Source: Mesocentrotus franciscanus (lineage: Eukaryota > Echinodermata > Echinoidea > Camarodonta > Strongylocentrotidae). Taken from it: 64,000 nt of DNA. The stretch lies in assembly GCA_037976565.1 (NCBI GenBank), contig CP137668.1, forward strand, positions 19,179,714 to 19,243,713, given 5' to 3'. Made by a program: the position numbers and the translations under genes. Under the pieces are notes generated by a model. That model searched no databases. It worked only from the letters and a program-made list of their open reading frames with translations, and was not told the origin of the DNA. This document shows, piece after piece, positions 20,750 to 32,000 of the stretch; position 1 is the first letter of the stretch; the number at the start of each line of letters is the position of its first letter.

Positions 20750-21172
20750 TTAAAGGTAAAGACCAGTTTTGGAAACGCCCCCCTCTCAAAAAATGAAATG
20801 GAAGCTCTCATTACCAATCATGTGAAAGAATATATTTTTTGACTAATACATGACGATACAAATTTTCCCGGAAACCGCCTACTAATTGATATATTTGGTA
20901 AATTATTATATCTATTGGGACCAAATAGATATCGCGCACGTTCACGTGCGCGCACGTGTCGGGTAGTCCCATATACATCTTTCTGTGTACAGTGCTTGTA
21001 ACTTTACCAAGACTGGGCCAAATTTCTTATCATTTTGATGATTCCAGAACCTTGCAGTACACACCAATACTTATATGCTAGATGATCAACCTTTTCTGAT
21101 CGATTCCACAACGTTTCCACAACGTTTCTTTCACAATGCAATCGCATGACCAGAACTGGTCTTTATCTTTAA
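20750..21172. mobile_element. TTAA-flanked MITE, AGGTAAAGACCAGTT family, copy 1
   Basis: Left end TTAA-AGGTAAAGACCAGTTtTGG; right end CCAGAACTGGTCTTTATCTTTAA. Inverted ends, TTAA on both sides (20750-20753, 21169-21172). The interior is shared with 48658-49040. This copy contains an extra G+C block (cgcgcacgttcacgtgcgcgcac, about 20935-20957) absent from the other copy. Confidence 0.8.
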
Positions 21173-22766
21173 AATTGAATATTTCCATCAAAATAATCAG
21201 TACAGACTTGTAAACGTGCAAACGTGTGCAAAGTAGAATTTCAGGGCATAGAGTCAGCCCATCATTGTATGTCACATGTGTTATGGCCAAATAATGTGTG
21301 TCACTGTATAACGTAGCATTTCATGGTGTTACCTGAACCCGGGCATCACCTGGGAATTATGTGGCCTTGCATGGCAGGTATGGCCTATTTCTACAAGGGT
21401 CTGAACCCTGTAGGGTTGTACCACGCTTGCTCCTGCAACTATTGCTCAATATAAATTTGTATACAAACAGAATTCCTACCTGGCTTCAACCCTGGACCCA
21501 ACACTATACCTAACCCTAATCCTAAGCTTAAACCCAACCTAAAACCCAGTTGCAACCTCAACCCTACATCTTTGTTGAAATAAAGCCTGGAGCAATTGAT
21601 GCCGAAGCAAATCCTGGGTCACCATTGGAAGTGCTTCATGGGTGGTCATCCTGTAGCTCCACGGCAGTTATGAAGTCATTAGGGACTTTTAGATTTGCAC
21701 GTCGACGTAGTGGACTGCAGCGTGTGCCATTCTTTCAAGGCACTGGCCCGTGCCCGGCAGTGCCTTAAAAGGACGTCACATTACCTTAAAAGGATGTCAC
21801 CATGGCAGTCCACGTTCTCGTCGTGTAAAATCTAAAAGTCCCTACTATCGGGTGTTTTCGCACTGATTTTGTTGTTGTCCTTTATGGCAAGGTGTTCTGT
21901 GGAAGTGTGACGGCACCATTAGAGCATCATATGAATCAAACAAATGTAATCCAATTAAGGTGAAATTGTGTGCGGTATGGTAGAAAAGAACATGACTGGC
22001 AAGAATGCAGTACAAAATGAAGGGATAGTCATGATTTTCAATAATACATTTAATAGCAACACATGCAATAAGGAGGACATTTATATGAAGCAAAGTGCTA
22101 CAAGAAGATATAGTGTACAAATTATCTAGAATATTGCATGTCATAGGATTACACATTAAATGTTATCGTATGAAGACCACTGTACATCCTACACACCTCC
22201 TGACTACTATCAGATTTCGAGAGAACAGTTGCAATTGGATAAGAATATGCATGACTGAATCCCCACATAGTCATGAGTAATGATACCAATAAATCCAAAT
22301 TATTTATTGTTATTAGCCTTCCAGACAGACAAAATGCCCATTTAGCTTGAAATTGTAGTGCCAGCGGTCCAGTTGCATAATTGCCCACTGATTACATATC
22401 ATTTACATTTACTTTTCATATCTAATTGCATTTGCATTTCTTTCAAAATTTTCTTGAGTTGTAATGAAGTTCTAAGGTACATTGTGATTAAGGTGGTTAC
22501 ACATGTTGAATGATGGTATGATTGAGTTTTACCAAAGGTCATTTTTTTATAAAGATCATGCATACATGTACAAGTATATACACACTGTCAATAAGATACA
22601 TTGCAAATGCGTTCTCATCATTATGTTGACAGAATGAAGTACAGTGTATGTGCTCACTAAATAATTGATTACGGATTGAACATGTTCTGTACCAGAATTG
22701 TGAATGTGAAAATCCAATAGAGAGCTGTCTACTGTACAAGAAAAGTTAAAATTGCATGCTTAAGCC
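21173..22766. repeat. Intergenic with a 165-bp foldback MITE (21680-21842)
   Basis: At 21680-21842 the ends AGGGACTTTTAGATTTG and its inverted copy enclose inner paired segments (gtccttttaaggca / tgccttaaaaggac). It belongs to the same family as 58493-58670 and the interrupted copy 55929-58379. The flank 21430-21620 is a dispersed repeat shared with 16865-17060. No gene. Confidence 0.65.
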
Positions 22767-23371
22767 ACGTTCATATTAGCCTATCCGATAGGCGTCGGGC
22801 TTAATGGCAAGGATACTAATCGCGTTATGGAGACTGACATCGGCGCGGTCGTACGTGTGACGCGTGTGTTTACTCATGCATGATTCATAAGACTAGCCTT
22901 ATTTGGTGAGCGATCCCTTCTATTCAACCAATCATGAGTTCATGACGTCATGGCCTCATCGCTCATTGGCCTATTTTGGTCAATGGACATGAATATTAAT
23001 GAAAGAGCTTTGCAGGGGGTTCGTAGATTTTCTACGAACGAAACAATGTACATAAAAGAAAATGAACTATTCGCATGCACCAGTGATGATAGGCGCTCGG
23101 GCTGACGCCCGCGCCGATGTCAGTCTCCATAACGCGATTAGTATACTTGCCATAAAGCCCGACGCCTATCGGATAGGCTACGTTCATATATGATGCGACC
23201 AAACCGCAGCGTGTTTAAACAATTATGACGTAGAGTATAATACACGTCACATTTCTGTATCTTATAGCACAGAGCGCAGGAACTTTGTTGCACGCAGTTG
23301 CCAATCATTTACACCTTTAAAACTGCGGTTTTTTTTTTTACAGGGGTTTACCACTTTATATCTGAACGAGC
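22762..23371. mobile_element. TIR element split by a foldback transposon
   Basis: The outer host element has left end aagccacgttcatatatgatgcg (22762-22776 continuing at 23180) and an inverted right end cactttatatctgaacgagctt (about 23350-23371). It is split by the foldback at 22777-23179. A related fragment lies at 4560-4630. Confidence 0.55.
22777..23179. mobile_element. Long-TIR foldback transposon with 10-bp target duplication
   Basis: About 70-bp terminal inverted repeats with only a few mismatches (AGCCTATCCGATAGGCG..., ending at GACATCGGCGCGG) enclose about 260 bp of unique sequence without an ORF. The 10-mer ACGTTCATAT occurs directly on both sides (22767-22776 and 23180-23189). Long TIR plus a target duplication of 9-10 bp is Mutator-like. 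Non-autonomous. Confidence 0.8.
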
Positions 23372-24146
23372 TTGTAGACACTGTGCATGTAATCTAAGAC
23401 AAATTAAGAAAAGGCCAATTTTATTTTTGTTATGAACAATAGGTAGAAGGCTTAATATGACATTGAATCACAAACGATGCTCTATTCTTCTTCCTCCTTT
23501 TAAAGTTACTTTAAGAGATCGGCTTTAAGTCTTGTACTCCTACACCTTTCTCAGGAGCAGCTTTTACAATATCTTTGAGAAGCTGACTATAGAGGCCTGT
23601 ATAATGGTTTCACTTGATAATATAATCAATACATTTAAAAGGTATAAAGACTTCCAGAATCTGTATAAATATTCTGTTATATGATTTTCGCCCGTTCTGA
23701 TTTTCACTGTAATTTTCCACAAATAAACTGGTAGGGCCTAAATTCTTACAAGTTAAGGGGTATAGGGCCTGAAATATTGCAAGTTGTAAGCTCATGTGCA
23801 TTGCTTTATCAGAGAAATATTTTGAGTCGTACAAGAACTTTAAAAAGTTTGCTGTGGACCTGATGAAAATCTTCAGCATAGAATGAACAAAGTGAAATAT
23901 TATTGAGTATTTCATTATTTATTTATAATGTAGATGAACCTTATTAAGTTAAATGTTAGAATTCAAATATGTACCGGTGGCGTACGATGGCATTGATTAG
24001 TACAATTTGACCCAAAGCTACAATCAGATTCTACAAATACATGTACATGAACCTTTTTTGTTAGTCAGTTTCTTTTTTCATGAGAATCACTAATTTACAC
24101 AATGCCAGTTATGTTGTCGGAGTAAATCATGAAAGCATGTCGATAT

Positions 24147-24521
24147 TCTGCAAAATATTCACCAAGTGAAAATCATATTATGTGTACAGATAATTATGTA
24201 TGGTAATTTATGCCTGTTTGTCAGTGTAATATAGGTGTATTAAAACACTTAATAAATACAATTCTTTATTATGGTTTTAAGATGTTTAAAAGTGGGAAAT
24301 AAAGAGAAAAAATAGACACAAATGAGACAAAATATCTGCAAAATATTCACCAAGTGAAAATCATATTATGTGTACAGATGATTATGTATGGTAATTTATG
24401 CCTGTTTGTCAGTGTAATATAGGTGTATTAAAACACTTAATAAATACAATTCTTTATTATGGTTTTAAGATGTTTAAAAGTGGGAAATAAAGAGAAAAAA
24501 TAGACACAAATGAAACGTTTG
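24147..24521. repeat. Tandem direct duplication, 188-bp unit
   Basis: Two nearly identical copies start at tctgcaaaatattcacc (24147 and 24335) and end near gacacaaatgaRac. Each contains taataaatac and aaataaagag. High identity implies a recent local duplication. Confidence 0.85.
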
Positions 24522-25224
24522 AAGCTGTATTTGTTGTTTGTGTTTAATTTCAAGTAATTAAGAAAGAAGAAGAAGAAACAAACAAAATGAAAACAAAAAT
24601 GAAAACAAAGTACTACCCCTACTGCTATGTTCTACATGTAAGTCTACAAATGCATGTTCCAAAGTGAAATACGAGACTGCCCGAACGAAAAGAGCACTGG
24701 AGACAATATATTCAAATAGTTCATCAGTCTGATTAATCTGCTTTACTCTTCTTTTTTTCTTTCCCCCCTCATCTGAGTGTATATTCCTCTTTTCACAATT
24801 TTGATGTTCTTGGCCTCAGTAATTATCTTCTCTGTGAGTAAAATTACCCTCATCTTCATACTACCTATTGACAGGGCGCATGTACAATTTCTTCTGCTTC
24901 TTCCATTGTATGTTCTCTGCTTCTCATCTGTTTACCCACTTATTCATACTTCCTTGTTCTTTTTTTCTTTTCTTCCTTTCCTTGATATCCGTCGTCATCT
25001 ACTTAACTGTTTTCTTTCTTTTCTCCTTTCTTTTTGGTCTTATCTGCTTCCTCGCTCTTCTTCTCTTCCTATTCTCTATCTTCATCTCCTTTCTTTTTCC
25101 TTTAACACATACTTGTTGTTTTCTCCAATTTCTTATGCTTTTCCTTTTCTTGCAGACCTAAGTTCAGTGCTTCTTTTGTTTTCCCAAATACTCTTCTATT
25201 CTCCTATGTTTCTTTCAATAGTTT
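24522..25224. other. Pyrimidine-rich intergenic tract
   Basis: Long CT-rich text on the + strand gives hydrophobic pseudo-ORFs (Leu/Phe/Ser rich). No conserved motif; I do not regard it as coding. Confidence 0.5.
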
Positions 25225-25362
25225 CAGTGGCGGATCTGATTGCCCCCCCCCCCCGCCCCCCACTGAGCGAATTTTCGGCCGGCGCGATTTTCAAATTTGC
25301 GGGAGCAAAAAAATAAAATTGTGCCCCCCCCTCCCCTCTAAGAAATCCTGGATCCGCGCCTG
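25225..25362. mobile_element. Short GGCGGATC-ended element
   Basis: Left end cagtggcggatc and right end tcctggatccgcgcctg are inverted, with C-runs just inside. About 138 bp, no ORF. Related to loci at 30183-30438, 47051-47680, 50219-51140 and 54302-54821. Confidence 0.65.
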
Positions 25363-26702
25363 AGTTTTCAGCATCTAAACATGTTTCAATTCGTACTTTG
25401 GTCATTCAATTCTTAATTTTTGTAAAGAGCAATTTTCTCTAGAACAAACAGCCATGATTATGCCAAAGATTTTAAATTCGTTGGAACTTACACTTACACG
25501 GATTTGCATCAGCCCCTTGTGCTAGTGCTCTAGTACATGTTTCCTTATGTTTTGTGAGTTAACCGTTACTTTGTCATTGCTGCAATTTTGCACAAACACA
25601 ATACATGCCCATTGGAACAGTTTTTCACTGGCATACAGATACTGAAATGCCGCTGTAGCTTACACTATGAACCTATTTGTAACCAAATGATATACCCTCT
25701 CAAACACCGCATTACCTCTTACTGTAGATAGACATATAGAAATATAACAATGCAATGGTTATTGTGTCTTACATGTACATTTAGATGGACACAAATTTAG
25801 TAAGTTATTAACAATTAGACACAATATCCAGTAAATCGTCATTAGTTTCGTAATGGAGAAGATTCAAAGGAAAGAAACAGAAATAAATTATGCCATAACA
25901 CGTCAGTTTCTTAAGATAAGAATACTTTAAAATGCCATCCACGTTTATAATAATGATAATAAATACAGCACACAAAGGAATATTATTTTTTCCCTTTACA
26001 ACTGAAAAATCTCAAAGATTCATGGAAGGCTCAAGTCTATAATTATAAGTTACAGAATGTAACACTGTACCGCTAATATGGATTCTATCAATAATTAGTC
26101 ATTTTCCATTCTACACAATTTACATTCCATTCATCAAATTACTGTCTTCAGCGATGGAATAAATTCATTAAATAATGATTGCGTAAGTTTTATGACACCT
26201 GACTGAAATGTCATTACTGCTATTAATCATTTGACCTCTTCTCTTTAAGGCACAACATATTCGATAAGTAGGCCTAGCACCAAATCAGTCACACAATTTC
26301 CGAGCATAAAGTCATTGGAAGAATCTGGACCGTTCCCGAATTTCCTTTTCAGAAATCAATCTTTGCATAATCACAGTAATGGCATAAAATGAAGTAATCA
26401 TCAAATTAAAAAAAAAAAATTATGAAAAATAGACGTACAAGTCACTTTATATGATAAGTGTACTGTAGTTTGAAAAGTTGGATTTCATACTCGTTTTTCT
26501 CAAACATGTATTTTGGCAAGATATTTTGAAGACTGATTTTACAGAAAACGATGTCCAACTGTCTACTGCTCAAATCCTTTTACCTTTTATTGTCATTATA
26601 CGTTATTTGCCGTTTTAAGAATAAGGTGGCCTAGTATTTTTACGAGGACCCCCACCCCCGGCCCTTTAACACAACAACAGCAACAGCAATTGCCTTCAAC
26701 TA
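25363..26702. other. Downstream of receptor gene, no feature seen
   Basis: AT-rich sequence. TTTATT at 26586-26591 would be AATAAA on the minus strand, about 1.2 kb beyond the receptor stop, and is a possible but unproven poly(A) signal for it. Confidence 0.35.
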
Positions 26703-27308
26703 TTAAAGGGGAAGTCCACCGTGATAATAAGTTGTTTTGATACAAGGAGAAAAAGGAGAAGAACAGATCAGTGAAGGTTTGGGAAGAATCCCCAATAAAT
26801 AAGAAAGTGATGGATTTTTTAAATCCATAACTTTTCATGAAATACTTTAAGTCTGTGAGTCAAATTTGCGACGCGATCTCTAAATATGATGTCACCCCCT
26901 CACATTTTATCCTTTGTTGAATGCAAGAAATGCCATTAGTTTCCATTTGATCAAAAGATATATTTTCTTCATGCCTATCTCGATATCTCGATATATCACG
27001 GATAACATGCTCTTTCATGCACCCCATATAAGATAGGTCCACTATATTCCACTAACATTCAGAGAAATGGAGATTTTGGGCCATTCTGTCATTCTGTCAT
27101 TCAGATCAGTGATGAATTGTGAGGGGATGACATCACAATTTCTGACCGCATTGCCTATTTGTCTAAAAGATTCCATGATTTCATGATTTTGAAAGATTCA
27201 TAACTTTCTTATTTGTGGTCCGATTTTTCTCAAACTTTCACTGAATTGATTCTCTAATTTTTCTGCTTCTATTGAAACCAATTGAATAACAGGGTGGAAT
27301 TCCCCTTA
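26703..27308. mobile_element. TTAA-flanked element, AGGGGAAGTCCACC ends
   Basis: Left TTAA-AGGGGAAGTCCACC, right GGGTGGAATTCCCC-TTAA: imperfect inverted ends with TTAA at 26703-26706 and 27305-27308. About 600 bp, no transposase. Confidence 0.7.
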
Positions 27309-27373
27309 AATTAAATACAATATACATTATGCGATACAGAGAGCGCTGAAATCAAATCGGGGCTGACAACCAC

Positions 27374-27649
27374 TTAAAGGGAGTGTAGCTTGGGAATTAC
27401 TGGTTAACGCCGTCTACGTCTTCTTTTGGACAACTGCACCTAAACGAATGGACTTGATTAACGGTAGTCAGCGACTTAATCTCTACATGGTCAGCGCGCT
27501 AACATTCGCGAAACAGACCGAAGTTCTCCTCACGCTTCGGTTTCGCGTACATGTATGTTGCACGCACGTGATTGCTGCGGTCGCGTCGTCCGTAGTCGTA
27601 TCAGGCCACGGGAAAGACATGTAGTCTCGTCAGCCTATACTCCCTTTAA
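27374..27649. mobile_element. TTAA-flanked MITE, AGGGAGT ends
   Basis: Left TTAA-AGGGAGTGTAG, right CTATACTCCCT-TTAA (27646-27649). About 276 bp, GC-richer than its surroundings, no ORF. Confidence 0.7.
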
Positions 27650-27816
27650 TACCTCAAACACACCGACGAGACAGACATGAGACTGATAATAGACTGAAAC
27701 AATTACAGCACCCCAATGGACAGAAAAAGGTCGGTATTGAGTCGGTGTGGGTCGGTTTGGCAATGTGACTGAGATTTCTGTGTAAAACTATGAACGTGAA
27801 GCCTAATTATAACTGT

Positions 27817-29014
27817 TTAATATTTCTTTGAGCAAGATGGCATAGGAACATAAAGGATGTTGTCAATCATTCTAACTGAGTCAGTCAAGCTAGTGCTGTT
27901 CTGTGTATTTGTGCTAATCGGTACACCATATGCAAGGTGGTTGTCTCCAGATTGTGGCCCTTGATTATCGTTCTCAAGGCAATGGTAAAACGGGTCTAGC
28001 GTATCACCTTGAGGTCTTGTGAGGGTAGGCGATTCTCGGTTATTAGACTGAAGGCGTGTTATTGGTTGTTCATCACCCCCCTCGAGAGTATGGTATAACG
28101 GGGTTTCAGTTCGCCCCATCCGTTTGTTCGAAGTAACGCGCTTCTTGTGTAAATCATGTATTACGTTTGGCTCCGATGAACATGCTCCGACAAGAATATT
28201 GTTGTTTTCAATGTCCATTGAATATTTCCTTTGTCTCGAAGAAGCGAATGCAGAAATGGCATTTTTAGAACCTCGAGATGATTTTCTGGGTGGTACAGTT
28301 GGACCTTCTTTGCAATTAGCGGAAGATGGTCTATGTGGCAAGGGACGGCTTGCCATGGAGAACCCTCCCCCAAATCCGTCTCTAGTTGATGACTTTGACT
28401 GTTCTTGATCATTAGATGTACCTTCATAGGCATGATCAGCCATGTCCATAGTTGAAGGCTCTTGATAGGCTTCTTCACGGCTGGTCGCATCAGTACTAGC
28501 TACCTTCGGAACGTCAGAACTAGAGGCATAGTGGTATGGATTGACATCTTCAAGGGTTACATTGGACTGCCCTTCAACATCAGTCGTAGCTTCGTACGCG
28601 TGATTAGCAATTTCCGTAGAGGACGGTTCTTGATATGCTTCTTCAAACCTAACAGTATCACCTGACCTAGGGTTATCAAAGCTAGATGCGTAGTAATATG
28701 GATTTGGGACACTGGTTGAGGAAACGTAATGATTATCGTTTCTGGGATTGTTCCGATGAAGAAAACTGAACGGTCTATTTGACGTATTAGAAGGGCGTGA
28801 GAAAGGTCGTCGGGAATCTTCGGGTGTATTGTCTGGTAATGCAGATGATATCACAGACATTGATGTATCGGAGTCGTTTGTGTTCGGTCTGGGGGGACTG
28901 GTTGAGATATTGGGGGATCTTGCAGAGTTTGAAGGGACTCCTCTTCCTCGATTGTCTGTGGGAGTTGACAGTGTGTCGTCTGTCTGCCCTTGTCTTTCCC
29001 CCAATTCCCCTTTC
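27817..29014 (-). CDS. Cytoplasmic tail exon, Tyr-rich with internal repeat
   Basis: Acceptor with a long pyrimidine tract ending CCATAAAG at 29015; stop TAA at 27817-27819; about 399 codons in one exon. It contains a tandem module repeated twice: NPYYYASS...EEAYQEPS...NHAYEAT and NPYHYASS...EEAYQEPS...DHAYEGT. Then come proline motifs RPLPHRP and PTVPPRKS (SH3-ligand-like), RQRKYSMD, and two YxxL sites PLYHTLE and PFYHCLE about 44 residues apart. YQEP resembles a YxxP SH2 ligand. These suggest tyrosine-phosphorylation-dependent adaptor docking (inference from motifs). Mostly Ser/Asn-rich, probably disordered. Confidence 0.85.
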
Positions 29015-32000
29015 CTTTATGGAGAAATGAAAGAGAATGTGAAGAAAAAAACAGGAAAAAAGCGGTGGCATCGTTGCTTATCTAATGTTTTTGCTCTTCT
29101 GATATTTTTTCTATCCTAAGATCACGAGGTAATCAGGACAAATAAAGAGGTATACAAATTTAGTTATGGAGTAAACGGGCAACGTTAGGCAGTCCATATT
29201 TAGTATAAATATATATTATACATGTATATATGTATATATAAACATTTGTGTATATAATTATTATATATATATATATATGAGTACACAAATATATATGTTT
29301 TATATATGTGTGTGTTTGTGTGTGTTAGAGATAAAACTTACTGTAGGGTTAGGCTTGATGGCAGGCACAGACCGTAACATCATCGCTGCTTTTATTTTTA
29401 ACCTCGGTTGAGAAGGAATAGGAAATATGACCAAGTATGCAGCCAGAAATGCAAATACAGCACATGCTAGTCTTGAAGGCATAAACTACTATGCATACCT
29501 GCCAACCTTTCACACACAAAATTAGGAATCCCTCAAGGCAAAATTAGGAATACAGTCTATTTTGTATACTTTTCACACATAATATTTCAGAAAAAGAGAG
29601 GAATCTAGGGTTCAAAACAATAGCTTAAAGGCCCCAAAGTAGGAATCATTCCTCCAAAACAGGCAGCTATGTACTATGCACAGGCAAAGAGGGTTGAGAG
29701 AGACAGAGGTAGGATGGGGAGGGGTAAAAGAATACTTGCGTCTGAAGAGGTTTTTCTTTATTCACAATGACATGTTTGTCATCTGAAGGGCCAGTCTTAT
29801 TTTAGGTTTTAACTCAATTTCAGATAAGGTGTCAGGCTTGTGGTAATCAAAGTGAAAGAGAAAGTTAATCTGATTTCTTGATTTTAGGACAATTAAAGCC
29901 TTTACTGTTGTTAGTGTAATTACTTAACGCTAATTTCTAGTTAGTTAACCATTTTAGCCTCGTTGATTTTAACGAATATGTGCCCTGGCCACACCTTATA
30001 GCACCTTTTTTTCAGTCCGGTCATAGCTTTTCATATAAGGGATATCAAGTAAACAGTTTTGTGTGACTTGTATATTATTTACAATGGATTTGAATAAAAT
30101 GAATGAAAAAAAATACACGGGATTGATTTCACATAAAGCACCCTCAACAAACCAGAAGGAAGAAGGAAAAAAGGGAGGTATCAGTGGCGGATCCAAGAAT
30201 CTCTGTAAACAAAAACAAAAAAAAGGGGGGGGGGCACAAATTCGAGAATTCGGTGACAAGCAAAGAAAAAAAAAGAGGAAAAGGTCATTAAATATTGTGC
30301 CGTTTGGTTACAACTGTTTGTAACACCCCCAAAAAAGTCATCCTATTATTTTACTTTTTCTTTCATCCCCCCCCCCTCTGTTTTTGTTTTGGTTGGGGGC
30401 GGCACCAGCTGCCCCCGGTGCCCCTGGTTCCACCACCATACATTTATTTGAATGCAACAAGTAGCCTGGACATGAATTGTTTTAATGTTAGATCAACACA
30501 TTTTACAACTAGACGGCAAGGCATATCACCATACAAAATCTTTCTCAAGACAAGAGCATATAGGACAAGCTTCAAAGCACAGTTTCATAAGCAGGAAGGG
30601 TGCGCACAGCAGGGCGACGGGTTTTGTTTGAACTTTTACATACCTTTTCATTTGTGGGAAAGGCTGTCACACATTGAAAAATGAAAGACAGAAGCATGTA
30701 ACAATGAGGGAATGATCTTGGTATGATATGTGGCAGATAAACCAGTGAAAACAAATATCAGAATGTCCGCATCGGACTATAAATTCATTAAGTTCGTTTC
30801 AATTTCAGATTTGTATGAAATAACATAAATATACAAACATTGTAAAAGTTTAGTGTTGGCGATGTATTGAGGTGATATCTTGAAAATTATTTGTAACTCT
30901 TGGAACTTTACAACAAAGATACAGAACCCATACTAAGACGAAAATAGTTTAGCTATCTAAGGACAAGGAAGAAAGAAAAACAATGAATAAATTTGAAATA
31001 GAAATAAATGAAACCATGTTCCAGCGTTGAAGCCACGCCCCAGCTTGAAAACTATTACCACATCCAGTTTGAATATTCTTTCACTAGAAAATGGTGGATC
31101 GTAAAGGTATAATTTGCCACAGTCTTTAGAAACCCGAGAGGAAAATGAATAAATTTAACATTGATAATCATGCACCAACACCAGAGTGATTACAATGAGC
31201 GTACGTGGATAAAACGACTGAAAGCCAAATATGTTTATAATGGTAATAATAATTAAATCTGGATTTATATATCGCTGAATACGGAATACCGTTAAGCGCT
31301 TTACAGGTATTATTACCCCGGTCATGGGATTTATTCACGCAAACAGTGTGCACCATTTCCACTTCCTGTGGAGTTTCCTTATGTTCACTATGAGGGCATA
31401 AATTATGTCAATTAGTAAAATTATCACACTATCAGGTCCCTTCTTCTCTCCTTAATATATGGAGAGGCAAATGTAGATTAATGATTTTCCGAAGGACTTT
31501 AGTGTAGTGTTGGGGACCAAACCTACGACCTGTGCATTTCCAGTCAAGTGCTCAAGCCAGTCGACTACGAGACCTCTTTATTTGCTTCCAAGGGTGAAGT
31601 GTCTCTTATGTACAGAATGGTACTGCAACTTTGCTGAAGGATCCCCCAAAGAAAAATCAGTGGGGGAGGGGGTGAGAGGGAGTGAGAAATTGAGTTTGGA
31701 GGTTACAGGGCTTGTTTGTTTGTGAATCGTATTTTTGTTCTCGTAACTTTTAAGGGTTTTCTATTCCGTAGTTTTCTTTTAAAATGTAAAGATATCAAAA
31801 AGGTAGAAGACATGGACTTTAGCTGAATTAAGCCACATATAACCTCATAAAATTATTGGCGCGTGCTGAGAGGATTCTTAAGGTAAAATGCCCAAACTCG
31901 GAACCTGAATTGGATTGTCTTAAAAGAGACCTTTCAGAAGCTCTGAAATTGGCGATCCTTACCCCACTGTAGTAGGAAGCTATTGGTAATAATGGCACAA

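Noticed and set aside
24777..25316. 179-codon hydrophobic ORF that could be a membrane protein
   Set aside because: It arises from CT-rich low-complexity DNA, its end runs into a repeat element, and it shows no domain or splice context.
28124..28408. + strand ORF of 94 codons, and 28829-29119
   Set aside because: Antisense shadows of the receptor tail exon, which has the better composition, splice signals and motifs.
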